This document shows positions 18,125-27,342 of a stretch of 64,000 nt of DNA, piece by piece. How positions within the stretch are numbered: the first letter of the stretch is position 1; each line of letters starts with the position of its first letter. The stretch comes from Streptomyces sp. IMTB 2501. GTDB taxonomy: Bacteria; Actinomycetota; Actinomycetes; Streptomycetales; Streptomycetaceae. The DNA lies in NCBI RefSeq assembly GCF_001953885.1, contig NZ_MQUS01000021.1:42971-106970 (forward strand), in the 5' to 3' direction. The notes under the pieces are model-generated. The model worked only from the letters and a program-made list of their open reading frames with translations, ran no database searches and was not told the DNA's origin. A program made the position numbers and the translations under genes.

Positions 18125-19170
18125 CAGGGGGCATGACGATGTACGCGAAGCGTGTGCGGGCCTCCCTGCGGGGCTGGGGCGGGGTCGGCGCGATGGCGGT
18201 GCTGTGCGCGCTGGCGCTGGCGTTCGTGCTGCTGCTGCCGTGCACCCAGCAGACCCGGCAGGCTCCGTGGCGCGGCGGCCAGGCCGTCGCCGACGGTGTG
18301 CAGGCCCGCGCCGGGAACTGCACGGCCGCCGACGCCCAGAACCAGACCTTGTCGCCGTCCGGCGCGGACGGCCCGACGATCGACGCGATCAAGTCCCGTA
18401 CCGGCGTCAAGCGCAAGCTGATCGTCGGCGTCGACCAGAACAGCTACCACTGGGGCTACCGCAATCCGAACACCGAGGGCGCGGAGCTGGAGGGCTTCGA
18501 CATCGACCTGGTGCACCGGATCGCGCAGGACATACTCGGCGACCCGAACGCGGTGCAGTTCAAGGCGATCCCGACCAACCAGCGGATCTCCGCGATCCAG
18601 GACGGGCGGGTGGACATGGTCGTACGGACCATGACGATCTCCTGCGAGCGGCTGGCCCAGGTGGCCTTCTCGGCGCCCTACTTCAAGACCGGGCAGCAGG
18701 TGCTCGCGCCCAAGTCGTCCTCGATCACCGGCTACAACTCGACGCTGGCGCACAAGAAGGTGTGCACGGCGGCCGGTTCGACGGCGTACACCAAGCTGGA
18801 CGCCGACAAGAAGGCCGGCACCCTGCCCGCCTCCACCGACATCTCCACCACCGTCCCGAACCAGCTGGACTGTCTGGTCCGGCTGCAACTGGGCGAGGCG
18901 GACGCGGTGGTGACCGACGGCGCGCTCGCCGCGAGCCAGGCCGCGCAGGACCCGACCGTGGAACTCAAGGGCACGGCGTTCACGACCGACTACTACGGCG
19001 TGGCGATGAAGAAGGACGCCTCCGATCTGGTACGCCGGGTCAATCGCGTTCTGGTGGACTACCGCGCGAGCGGCTGGCAGGCGTCGTACGACACCTGGCT
19101 GTCGGCGACACTGGGAAAGGACTCGGGCCCGTCCAAACCGCCCGCACCGCAGTATCTGCGGACGAGTTGA
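18121..19170 (+). CDS. glnH: GlnH-like amino-acid-binding protein
   Basis: A family-3 solute-binding protein (SBP_bac_3) of 349 residues. One N-terminal hydrophobic segment (about residues 22-40) ends in LLLPCTQQ, which lacks a proper lipobox because proline precedes the cysteine, so it may be membrane-anchored rather than lipidated. The binding domain runs from KLIVGVDQNSYHWGYRN through LEGFDIDLVHRIA, DGRVDMVVRTMTIS and FSAPYFKTGQQVL. The GTG at 18121 overlaps the glnX stop; an ATG at 18139 with AGGGGG at 7 bases is an equally good start. It likely presents Asp/Glu-type ligands to GlnX. Confidence 0.8.
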   Translation: MTGGMTMYAKRVRASLRGWGGVGAMAVLCALALAFVLLLPCTQQTRQAPWRGGQAVADGVQARAGNCTAADAQNQTLSPSGADGPTIDAIKSRTGVKRKLIVGVDQNSYHWGYRNPNTEGAELEGFDIDLVHRIAQDILGDPNAVQFKAIPTNQRISAIQDGRVDMVVRTMTISCERLAQVAFSAPYFKTGQQVLAPKSSSITGYNSTLAHKKVCTAAGSTAYTKLDADKKAGTLPASTDISTTVPNQLDCLVRLQLGEADAVVTDGALAASQAAQDPTVELKGTAFTTDYYGVAMKKDASDLVRRVNRVLVDYRASGWQASYDTWLSATLGKDSGPSKPPAPQYLRTS

Positions 19171-19211
19171 GCCGCATCCGACCGGGAAACACAAGCAGCG
19201 AGAGGTGATCG

Positions 19212-20486
19212 ATGGGCGTCACGGACCCCGCCGGGCCGGTGATGGACCGGGACGAGGTGGACCGTGCGCTGGCGCGGCTCGGCCAGGAGCACGAGGCGAT
19301 CGAGACCTCGTTGCTGGCCCTGCAGGACCACGCGGGCCGCAGACTCCTCGAAGGCGCCCGCCTGACCGGCGTCACGGGCGAACGCTGGCAGGCCACGGAG
19401 GGGCAGATCACCCTGTTGTGGGGGTACTTCGACGCGTACGCGGCCGCGCTGCGCTCCGCCCGGGACATCCGCGGCCGCCGTCGCTGGTCCACCCGCGAGG
19501 ACCTGGTGGAGCTGACCGAGCTGCTGCGCGGCGAGTCCGTGACCGTCGCCGGGAGCGGCCGGCTCAGCGAGACCTACTCGCTGACCGCCCTGGTGGACCG
19601 GATGAACGAGCTGTACGCGACGAGCCTGGACCTGGTCGTCGCCGCCGACGCGGTGTGGTCGGCGCTGCCCGCCAGGATCGATTTACTCGCCGCGGAACTC
19701 CAGCGCACCCGCAAGCTCGCGCACTCCGTCGGCGTACGCCCCGGCGAGCACCCGGCGGGTGACGACCTGGAGCGGATCACGCGCACGCTGACCAAGCTGC
19801 GCGAGGACGTCGTCTCGGACCCGCTCGCCTTCTGGGTGCCGGCCGAGGGCAGTTCGGCGCCCGGCGGCGGCCGTCCCGACACCACGGTGTACGACCGGGA
19901 GGCGCGCGCCCTGGAGGACGTGCGCCGGGAGATCGACGCCGTGCTGACGGTCCGGCAGGACGCGGAGGCACGGCTGATCCGGCTGCGGGACGTCCTCTCG
20001 CGCGCCGACCGCACCCTCGCCGAGGCCCGTACCGCGCGCGGCGAGGTGCTGGCGAAGATCGCGGCGACGGAGGTGCCGGTGGTGAGCGGCCCGCCGACCG
20101 TGCTGCAGGAGCAGCTGGCGACGGCGGCCGAGTACCGCAGGCAGGCGCAGTGGCACCGGCTCTCCCCGCTGCTGGAGTCGCTGGAGCAGAAGGCCGAGGA
20201 CGAACTGCTGCGCGCCCGCGAGTCGTTGACCGCGGTCACCGCGCCGCTCGCGGTCCGCGCCGAGCTGCGCGGCCGCCTCGACGCGTACAAGGCGAAGGTC
20301 GCCCGGAACGGCCTCGCCGAGGATCCGTTCCTGGTCGAGCGGTACGACGCGGCCCGCCGCATGCTGTGGAGCGCGCCGTGCGATCTGCGGGTGGCCGAGC
20401 AGGCCGTGCTGCGCTATCAGCAGCTGGCGGCCGATCTGCTGAGCCGGCCGGGCGCGCCGGTGGACCGTGAGGGGGACCAGGCATGA
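19212..20486 (+). CDS. Coiled-coil protein of the PknG operon
   Basis: A 424-residue, mostly helical, highly charged protein with long heptad-like stretches (for example DREARALEDVRREIDAVLTV and AEDELLRARESLTAV). It has no signal peptide or transmembrane segment. The ATG at 19212 follows GAGAGGTG. It overlaps pknG by four bases (ATGA), so it is made together with the kinase. No domain is recognised. A cytoplasmic scaffold or kinase-associated factor is plausible from context only. Confidence 0.8.
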   Translation: MGVTDPAGPVMDRDEVDRALARLGQEHEAIETSLLALQDHAGRRLLEGARLTGVTGERWQATEGQITLLWGYFDAYAAALRSARDIRGRRRWSTREDLVELTELLRGESVTVAGSGRLSETYSLTALVDRMNELYATSLDLVVAADAVWSALPARIDLLAAELQRTRKLAHSVGVRPGEHPAGDDLERITRTLTKLREDVVSDPLAFWVPAEGSSAPGGGRPDTTVYDREARALEDVRREIDAVLTVRQDAEARLIRLRDVLSRADRTLAEARTARGEVLAKIAATEVPVVSGPPTVLQEQLATAAEYRRQAQWHRLSPLLESLEQKAEDELLRARESLTAVTAPLAVRAELRGRLDAYKAKVARNGLAEDPFLVERYDAARRMLWSAPCDLRVAEQAVLRYQQLAADLLSRPGAPVDREGDQA

Positions 20487-22951
20487 GTCAGCCGGGGCAG
20501 ACGTGTCAGCGGCCGGACTGCGAAGGGTCGTACGAGGACGTCGGCGGCGGTGAGCTGTACTGCGACACCTGCGGCCTGGCACCGGTGGTGTCGGCGAAAG
20601 GCATGGTCGGCTCGCCGCCCACCGGGCTCACCAGGGGCGCGGTGGACAGTGGCAGTTCGCGTGGTTCGCACAGTTCGCGTACGTCCTCGCAGTCGTCGAA
20701 GTCGCGCCGGTCGGTGTCGGGGCGGCTCTCGCGCTCGCTGTCGGGCCGGTCCAGCGAGCGGTCGGTGTCGGTGCGCAGCTCCGGCTCCTCCTCGGGGACG
20801 CCCACGCGGGGACGGCTGGGCGCCGGGCTGGTGCACGTGCCGCAGGTGCCGCGGCCCGACCCGCGCGTGATGGTGCTGGAGAACCCGGAGGTGCCGGAGC
20901 GGAAGCGGTTCTGCTCGCGCTCCGACTGCGGGGCGCCCGTCGGCCGCGCCCGCGGTGACCGGCCGGGCCGTACGGAGGGGTTCTGCACCAAGTGCGGGCA
21001 CCCGTATTCGTTCGTGCCGAAGCTGAAGACCGGGGACGTGGTGCACGGCCAGTACGAGGTCGTCGGCTGTCTCGCGCACGGCGGGCTCGGCTGGGTCTAT
21101 CTCGCCGTGGACCGGGCCGTCTCCGACCGGTGGGTGGTGCTCAAGGGCCTGCTGGACACCGGGGACCAGGACGCGATGGCCGCCGCGATCTCCGAGCGGC
21201 GCTTCCTCGCGGAGATCGAGCACGCCAACATCGTGCGGATCTACAACTTCGTCGAGCACCTCGACCAGCGCACCGGCTCCCTCGACGGCTACATCGTCAT
21301 GGAGTACGTCGGCGGCAAGTCCCTGAAGGAGATCGCCAACGCCCGCCGTACACCCGAGGGCCGCCGCGATCCGCTGCCGGTCGAGCAGGCCTGCGCCTAC
21401 GGCATCGAGGCCCTCGAAGCCCTCGGCCATCTGCACAGCCGTAACCTCCTCTACTGCGACTTCAAGGTCGACAACGCCATCCAGACCGAGGACCAGCTCA
21501 AGCTGATCGACATGGGCGCGGTGCGCCGCATGGACGACGACGAGTCGGCCATCTACGGCACGGTCGGCTACCAGGCCCCGGAGGTCGCCGATGCCGGCCC
21601 GTCGGTGGCCAGCGACCTGTACACGGTGGGCCGTACGCTCGCGGTGCTCACCTTCGACTTCCAGGGCTACACGAACGTCTACGCCGACTCCCTGCCCGAT
21701 CCGGACACCATCGAGGTCTTCCGCCGCTACGAGTCCTTCTACCGGCTCCTGGTGCGCGCCACCGACCCCGACCCGGCCCGCCGGTTCGGTTCCGCGCAGG
21801 AGATGGCCGAGCAGCTGACCGGTGTGCTGCGCGAGGTGGTCTCGCTGCAGACCGGGCAGCCGCGGCCCGCGCTGTCGACGCAGTTCGGACCCGAGGTGCG
21901 GGTCACCGACCGGGAGTTGTTCCCACGGCTGGACGGTGACGTGTCCCGGCTGGGGGCACGGGAGGTGCGCAAGGCCGCGCCCGCCGCCCCGGCACTGCCC
22001 CCGGCCGCCCTGGTCCGGCCCGTGGACACCCCGGCCACCGCGCTCGCCCTGCCCGTCCCGCTGGTCGACCCCGGCGACCCCAACGCCGGCTTCCTGGCCG
22101 GTCTGCTGGCCTCCGCGCCGGCCGAGCTGATCAGCGCCCTCGACGCGGCGCCCACCCAGACCGTGGAGACCCGGCTGCGGCAGATCCGCGCCCGGCTGGA
22201 GAGCGGTGAGCAGCAGACGGCGCTGATGGGTCTGGCCAAGCTGGACGAGGAACGGCCGGACGACTGGCGGGTGGTGTGGTACCGGGGCCTGGCCGGACTG
22301 GTCACCGGTGACTTCGAGGGCGCCGCGCTCGCCTTCGACGCGATCTACGACGCCTTCCCCGGCGAGCCCGCGCCCAAGCTGGCGCTCGGTCTGTGCGCGG
22401 AGGTGCTGGGCCAGCTGGACAACGCGGCCGAGTACTACCACCTGGTGTGGGCGACCGACCCGAGCTTCGTCAGCGCCGCCTTCGGTCTTGCCCGGGTGCA
22501 GCTCGCGGCCGGGAACCGGCAGGGTGCGGTGCGGACGCTGGAGTCGGTGCCGGAGTCGTCCATCCACTACACGGCCGCCCGGGTCGCCGCCGTACGCGCG
22601 CGGCTCAGACAACGCACGGCGAGCGCCGGTGACGTACCGTTCCTGGACGACCTGACGGCCGCCGCCGGGCAGGTCGAGGCGCTGGACGCGTACGGTCTGG
22701 ACCCGGCGCGGCGCGAGGAGTTGGCGGCGGAAGTGCTCGGCTCGGCGCTGGACTGGATACTCTCCGGAGGCCAGGGCAGCCGTCCCGCCGACGGCGGACG
22801 GGTGCTGCTGGGCAGCGGTCTGGACGAGCGGGGCCTCCGCTTCGGCCTGGAGCGCGCCTACCGCACGCTGGCCCGGCTGGCGCCCGGCGGCGAGGAGAGG
22901 ATCGAACTGGTGGAACGGGCCAACCGTTACCGCCCCCGGACGTGGGTGTAG
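20483..22951 (+). CDS. pknG: PknG-type serine/threonine protein kinase
   Basis: An 822-residue soluble kinase. The N-terminus has two metal-binding cysteine sets (CQRPDC with YCDTC; CSRSDC with FCTKCG at 144-171), the rubredoxin-like feature of PknG, separated by a Ser/Arg-rich segment. The kinase domain starts with HGQYEVVGCLAHGGLGWVYL; the ATP lysine is K221 in WVVLKGL, the catalytic loop is LLYCDFKVDNA (D326) and the metal motif is LIDMGAV (D343). A C-terminal TPR region from about residue 530 to 820 completes the PknG architecture. PknG controls central nitrogen and carbon metabolism through FHA proteins such as GarA. Here an FHA protein is encoded four genes downstream. Confidence 0.93.
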   Translation: MSQPGQTCQRPDCEGSYEDVGGGELYCDTCGLAPVVSAKGMVGSPPTGLTRGAVDSGSSRGSHSSRTSSQSSKSRRSVSGRLSRSLSGRSSERSVSVRSSGSSSGTPTRGRLGAGLVHVPQVPRPDPRVMVLENPEVPERKRFCSRSDCGAPVGRARGDRPGRTEGFCTKCGHPYSFVPKLKTGDVVHGQYEVVGCLAHGGLGWVYLAVDRAVSDRWVVLKGLLDTGDQDAMAAAISERRFLAEIEHANIVRIYNFVEHLDQRTGSLDGYIVMEYVGGKSLKEIANARRTPEGRRDPLPVEQACAYGIEALEALGHLHSRNLLYCDFKVDNAIQTEDQLKLIDMGAVRRMDDDESAIYGTVGYQAPEVADAGPSVASDLYTVGRTLAVLTFDFQGYTNVYADSLPDPDTIEVFRRYESFYRLLVRATDPDPARRFGSAQEMAEQLTGVLREVVSLQTGQPRPALSTQFGPEVRVTDRELFPRLDGDVSRLGAREVRKAAPAAPALPPAALVRPVDTPATALALPVPLVDPGDPNAGFLAGLLASAPAELISALDAAPTQTVETRLRQIRARLESGEQQTALMGLAKLDEERPDDWRVVWYRGLAGLVTGDFEGAALAFDAIYDAFPGEPAPKLALGLCAEVLGQLDNAAEYYHLVWATDPSFVSAAFGLARVQLAAGNRQGAVRTLESVPESSIHYTAARVAAVRARLRQRTASAGDVPFLDDLTAAAGQVEALDAYGLDPARREELAAEVLGSALDWILSGGQGSRPADGGRVLLGSGLDERGLRFGLERAYRTLARLAPGGEERIELVERANRYRPRTWV

Positions 22952-22954
22952 TTG

Positions 22955-24343
22955 ATGTCGCAGATGCCCCAGCAGGCCGCACTGGCGAAGTGCCCGAGCT
23001 GCGCGGAGCCCGTCGAGTCGGGTGACCTCTTCTGCGGAGCGTGCGGGTACGACCTCTCCGTCGTACCCACGCCACCGCAGGACCATCCGACGCTCACCAT
23101 GACCGGCTCCGCCGGTCAGGACGCGGAGGGCGTTGCCTGGCCCGCCCCCGAACCGGAGAGCTCCGCCGCCCCGCCGGCGGTGCATCTGCCGACCGATCTG
23201 CCCGGCACCGACTCGGGCGGCGAGCCGCTGCACGACCACGAGCCGGGGACGGCGGAGGCGTCCGGCACGGACCCGGAGGGGCCCGAGTCCGGCGCCGAGG
23301 AGCCACGGCGGCCGGCCGGGTCCGGGGTGCGGTTCGACCGGCCCGCGGAGCCGGAGGAGTACCCGCTGCAGGCGCCCGATCCGCGGGTGGCCGGGAGCCC
23401 CGAGCACATCGCCGTACCGGAGGAGCCCGCACAGCTGTGCGTGGCCTGCCGGGCGGGCCGGGTGGACAGCGACGGCTACTGCGAGAACTGCGGGCACGCC
23501 CAGCCCCGCGAACGCGACCACATGGAGCAGGAGTCGGGCCCGGTGGCCGCCGTCAGCGACCGGGGCCTGCGCCACCACCGCAACGAGGACGCCTTCAGCG
23601 TCGGCCACACCGCGCTGCCCGACGGCACCCCGGCCGTCCTCGCGGTCGTCTGCGACGGCGTGTCCTCCGCGACCCGCCCCGACGCCGCGTCGACCGCCGC
23701 CTCCCAGGCGGCCGGTGACACGCTGCGTGCCGCCCTGCCGCGCGGCACGCATCCGCAGACGGCGATGCACGAGGCGATCGTCGCCGCCGCGCAGGCCGTG
23801 AACGCGCTCGCCGAGGAACCCGCCACGGCCCGCGAGCACGCCCCGCACCAGAACGCCCCGGCGTGCACGATCGTCGGCACGGTCGTCGCCTCCGGGCTCC
23901 TGGTCGTCGGCTGGGTCGGCGACAGCCGGGTCTACTGGGTGCCGGACGACCGGTCCGCGCCCGCGGCCCGGCTCACCGAGGACGACTCCTGGGCCGCGCA
24001 GATGGTCGCCGCGGGGCTGATGAGCGAGGCCGAGGCGTACGCCGACGAGCGCGCCCACGCGATCACCGGCTGGCTCGGCGCGGACGCCTACGAACTGGAG
24101 CCGCACACCGCGTCCTTCAAGCCGGACCGCTCCGGCGTCGTGGTGGTGTGCACCGACGGCCTGTGGAACTACGCCGAGACGGCCGAGGAGATGGCCGAGG
24201 CCATCCCCCGGGACGCGGCCGAGCGCCCGCTGCACAGCGCCCGGGTGCTGGTCGGCCACGCCCTGGACGGCGGGGGCCACGACAACGTAACAGTGGCCGT
24301 CGTGCCGTTCCCGGCACCGATGCAGGGGGCAGGATCGGCCTGA
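22955..24343 (+). CDS. PP2C-family protein phosphatase with zinc ribbons
   Basis: A 462-residue phosphatase likely to oppose PknG. Two zinc-ribbon-like Cys4 motifs come first (CPSCAEPVESGDLFCGACG and, near residue 155, CVACRAGRVDSDGYCENCG) around an acidic disordered linker. The PP2C domain follows with VSDRGLRHHRNEDAFSV, VVCDGVSSATRPD, VGWVGDSRVYWV, VVCTDGLWNYAE and GGHDNVTVAVV, containing the metal-binding aspartates. The kinase stop is directly before this gene; TTG at 22952 and ATG at 22955 are both possible starts. The recurring zinc ribbons in kinase, phosphatase and FHA protein suggest one assembled complex. Confidence 0.9.
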   Translation: MSQMPQQAALAKCPSCAEPVESGDLFCGACGYDLSVVPTPPQDHPTLTMTGSAGQDAEGVAWPAPEPESSAAPPAVHLPTDLPGTDSGGEPLHDHEPGTAEASGTDPEGPESGAEEPRRPAGSGVRFDRPAEPEEYPLQAPDPRVAGSPEHIAVPEEPAQLCVACRAGRVDSDGYCENCGHAQPRERDHMEQESGPVAAVSDRGLRHHRNEDAFSVGHTALPDGTPAVLAVVCDGVSSATRPDAASTAASQAAGDTLRAALPRGTHPQTAMHEAIVAAAQAVNALAEEPATAREHAPHQNAPACTIVGTVVASGLLVVGWVGDSRVYWVPDDRSAPAARLTEDDSWAAQMVAAGLMSEAEAYADERAHAITGWLGADAYELEPHTASFKPDRSGVVVVCTDGLWNYAETAEEMAEAIPRDAAERPLHSARVLVGHALDGGGHDNVTVAVVPFPAPMQGAGSA

Positions 24344-24423
24344 GGCCACGGGCCGGAGGGGACCGGTCTGTTCACAGCCATCGCCCTGCTTCAGCGGGGC
24401 GGTCAAGGGGGATTTGAGTACGC

Positions 24424-25764
24424 ATGGCCAATTTCGCGAAGTCGCATGTGCCGCAGTTCTCGATGGACGTGTACCAGAACGAGTACCTGCCGGAGGGCGG
24501 GCGCGAGGTCAACGCCATCGTCACCGTGACGGCGACCGGCGGCGGCACCGTCGGCAGCGCCGTGACCCCGGTGCGCCCGGCCGGGCGCGGCCCGTCCGCC
24601 GCTGTGGCGATCATGGTGGACTGCTCCGGCTCGATGGACTACCCGCCGACCAAGATGCGGGGCGCCCGGGACGCCACGGCCGCCGCGATCGACGCCCTGC
24701 GCGACGGCACGCACTTCGCGGTGATCGGCGGCACGCACGTGGCCAAGGAGGTCTATCCGGGCGGCGGCGGGCTCGCGACGGCCGACGCCACCACCCGCGA
24801 GCAGGCCAAGCAGGCGCTACGGCGGCTCAGCGCGGGGGGCGGTACGGCCATCGGCACCTGGCTGCGGCTCGCCGACCGGCTGCTGAACTCGGACGACGTC
24901 ACCATCCGGCACGGCATCCTGCTCACCGACGGCCGCAACGAACACGAGTCGCCGGAGGATCTGCGCGCGGCGCTGGACGCGTGTGCCGGACGGTTCACCT
25001 GTGACGCGCGGGGCGTGGGCACCGACTGGGAAGTGAAAGAAGTCACAGGGATCGCTTCCGCGCTCCTCGGCAGCGCCGACATCGTCGCCGACCCGGCCGG
25101 TCTCGCCGCCGACTTCACGCGGATGATGGAGACGGCGATGGGCAAGGAGGTCGCCGACGTCGCCCTGCGGGTGTGGGCACCGGTCGGCACGGCCATCAGG
25201 TTCGTCAAGCAAGTCGCGCCCACCGTCGAGGACTTGACCGACCGCCGCACCGAGGCCGGGCCGCGCGCCGGGGACTATCCGACCGGGTCCTGGGGCGACG
25301 AGTCCCGCGACTACCACGTGTGCGTGGAGGTCCCGGCGGCCGGTCTCGGCCAGGAGATGCTCGCCGCGCGGGTGTCCCTGGTCGTGCCCCAACCGGACGG
25401 ATCGGTACAGAACGTAGGTGCGCAGGGCCTCGTACGGGCGGTGTGGACCGACGACATGACGGCCTCCACGTCCATCAACCCCCAAGTCGCCCACTACACC
25501 GGGCAGGCCGAACTGGCACAAGCCATCCAGCAAGGACTTGACCTTCGCAAAGCGGGCGATTTCGATGGAGCAACGGCCAAACTGGGGCGCGCTGTTCAGC
25601 TCGCGAGTGCCTCGGGGAACGCCGATACTGCGAAACTGCTTGCGAAGGTGGTGGACGTGGTCGACGCCGCGACAGGTACTGTGCGTCTGAAGACGAGGGT
25701 CGCCGAGGCGGATGAGATGACCTTGGAGACCCGGTCCACAAAGACTGTTCGTGTAAAGAAGTGA
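24424..25764 (+). CDS. von Willebrand factor A domain protein
   Basis: A 446-residue cytoplasmic VWA protein. A short beta-rich N-terminal part precedes the VWA domain, whose metal-ion-dependent adhesion site DCSGS (D66, S68, S70) is intact. The region after about residue 290 is another beta domain, and the C-terminus is helical (LDLRKAGDFDGATAKLGRAV) and TPR-like. The ATG at 24424 follows AGGGGG. Codon use in the last 250 bases is somewhat less GC-biased than its neighbours. By position it belongs to the kinase, phosphatase and FHA signalling operon and may serve as a substrate or scaffold. Confidence 0.87.
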   Translation: MANFAKSHVPQFSMDVYQNEYLPEGGREVNAIVTVTATGGGTVGSAVTPVRPAGRGPSAAVAIMVDCSGSMDYPPTKMRGARDATAAAIDALRDGTHFAVIGGTHVAKEVYPGGGGLATADATTREQAKQALRRLSAGGGTAIGTWLRLADRLLNSDDVTIRHGILLTDGRNEHESPEDLRAALDACAGRFTCDARGVGTDWEVKEVTGIASALLGSADIVADPAGLAADFTRMMETAMGKEVADVALRVWAPVGTAIRFVKQVAPTVEDLTDRRTEAGPRAGDYPTGSWGDESRDYHVCVEVPAAGLGQEMLAARVSLVVPQPDGSVQNVGAQGLVRAVWTDDMTASTSINPQVAHYTGQAELAQAIQQGLDLRKAGDFDGATAKLGRAVQLASASGNADTAKLLAKVVDVVDAATGTVRLKTRVAEADEMTLETRSTKTVRVKK

Positions 25765-25797
25765 CCCTGGAAGCTTTGGAGAAGGGGAACCGCCGAC

Positions 25798-27342
25798 ATG
25801 CCGACCTGCCCGAACGGACACCAGTCGGGTTCCGACGACTGGTGCGAGGTCTGCGGTCACCGCATGGCCGGTGCCGTACCTCCGCCCCCGCCGCCGCCCC
25901 CGCCCGCGGGCGGATACGGCTTCCCGCCCGCGCAGGGCGGCCCGGCCGGCGGCCGCCCGCCCGCCGCGTCGGCCCAGGAGCCGGAGATGTGCCCGCAGTG
26001 CCGTACGCCCCGCGAGGGCGGCGCGCCGTTCTGCGAGGAGTGCCGGTGGAACTTCCTGACCAACACGGCCACCTCGTACACCCCGGCCTCGCCGCGCCCG
26101 CCGCAGCCGCGCTTCCAGCCGCCGAGCGCGACCTACGGCGGCGGTGACGGGTACGAGTACCAGGGCTCGCGGCCCTCGCAGGTGAACCGGCCCGCCGAGC
26201 CGATCCCGTCCTTCGGCAGCGAGCCGTCGGGCCCGACGCCGTTCGGCAACGACCGCGGGGGTCCGTCGGATCCGCCTGGCTTCGGCAGCGGCCCGGGCCA
26301 GGGACCGGTTCCTGGTGCTCCCGGTGCTCCCGGTGGTCCGTCCGGCTTCGGCGGCGGCCCGGGGCAGGGTCCCGGCCAGGGGCCTGGGCAGCGTCCCGGT
26401 CAGGGCCAGGGGCCCGGTGCTCCCGCAGGCCCGCCGCCGTTCGGGCGTGAGCCGTCCGGGCCCGGTGCGCCCCCGCCCTTCGGCCGGGAGCCCTCGGGTC
26501 CCGGTGCTCCCACTCCTCCCGGCCCGCCGCAGGGCGGTCCCGGCGTGCCCGGTCCCTCCGGGTTCGGCGGCGCCCCCTCGCGTCCGGTCCCGCCGCCGCC
26601 CGGCCCGACCCCGCCCGGCCCCGGTGCCGTTCCCGGCGGTCCCTCGCAGGCGTATGCGCAGCCGGGTCCGCCCGCGCCGCCCGCGTTCCCCGGCGAGACC
26701 GGCCGGCCCCCGGTCGGCGGCGGTGACGACGACTGGGTGATCTCCCCGCCGTCGTCCCCCGGCCCCTCCGGAGGTCCCGGTGGCGGGTACGGCTACCCGC
26801 AGCCGGGCGCCACCCAGGCCCCGCCGTCGTCCCCCGGCCCCTCCGGTGGTCCCGGTGGCGGCTACGGCTACCCGCAGCCCGGCGCCACCCAGGCCCCGCC
26901 GCCCGTTCCCGGCTTCCCGCAGCGGCCCGCGGGACCGGTCACCTGGACGGCGACCATCGGTCCGGACCGCGACTACTTCATGGCGATGATGCAGCGCTCG
27001 GGGCCCGAGGCCGCCGGCCTGAACCTGCCCGCGTACTCGCCCGAGCAGCAGCGCACGCTCAACGGCAACCAGCTCACCATCGGCCGCCGCCGGCACTCCA
27101 CCGGCGACACCCCCGACGTCGACCTGTCGGTACCGCCGGAGGACCCGGGCGTCTCGCATCAGCACGCGGTGCTGGTGCAGCAGCCCGACGGCAGCTGGGC
27201 GGTCGTCGACCAGAACTCGACCAACGGCACCACGGTCAACATGTCCGAGGAACCGATCCAGCCGTTCGTGCCGGTGCCGCTGCAGGACGGCGACCGGGTG
27301 CACGTGGGCGCCTGGACGACGATCACCATCCGGCGGGCCTGA
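25798..27342 (+). CDS. FHA-domain protein with Pro/Gly-rich linker
   Basis: A 514-residue protein with zinc-ribbon motifs at the N-terminus (CPNGHQSGSDDWCEVCGH and CPQCRTPREGGAPFCEEC), about 280 residues of Pro/Gly-rich low-complexity linker, and a C-terminal FHA domain (roughly residues 420-514). The FHA phosphothreonine-binding motifs are LTIGRRRHS, VSHQHAVLVQ and VDQNSTNGTTVN. It is the last gene of the operon, 33 bases after the VWA gene. The domain should bind phosphothreonine, so it is a likely partner or substrate of the PknG-type kinase, in the manner of GarA/OdhI, though the long linker differs from those short proteins. Confidence 0.9.
   Translation: MPTCPNGHQSGSDDWCEVCGHRMAGAVPPPPPPPPPAGGYGFPPAQGGPAGGRPPAASAQEPEMCPQCRTPREGGAPFCEECRWNFLTNTATSYTPASPRPPQPRFQPPSATYGGGDGYEYQGSRPSQVNRPAEPIPSFGSEPSGPTPFGNDRGGPSDPPGFGSGPGQGPVPGAPGAPGGPSGFGGGPGQGPGQGPGQRPGQGQGPGAPAGPPPFGREPSGPGAPPPFGREPSGPGAPTPPGPPQGGPGVPGPSGFGGAPSRPVPPPPGPTPPGPGAVPGGPSQAYAQPGPPAPPAFPGETGRPPVGGGDDDWVISPPSSPGPSGGPGGGYGYPQPGATQAPPSSPGPSGGPGGGYGYPQPGATQAPPPVPGFPQRPAGPVTWTATIGPDRDYFMAMMQRSGPEAAGLNLPAYSPEQQRTLNGNQLTIGRRRHSTGDTPDVDLSVPPEDPGVSHQHAVLVQQPDGSWAVVDQNSTNGTTVNMSEEPIQPFVPVPLQDGDRVHVGAWTTITIRRA
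26746..26895 (+). repeat. Tandem 75-bp duplication inside the FHA gene
   Basis: Units 26746-26820 and 26821-26895 are nearly identical and in frame, giving two copies of a 25-residue segment that includes GPSGGPGGGYGYPQPGATQA. It lengthens the disordered linker and probably varies in copy number between strains. Confidence 0.9.

Noticed and set aside
20417..24406. A 1329-codon minus-strand open frame opposite pknG and the PP2C gene
   Set aside because: A long antisense frame typical of GC-rich DNA; composition is not protein-like and both real genes on the plus strand have complete catalytic motifs.
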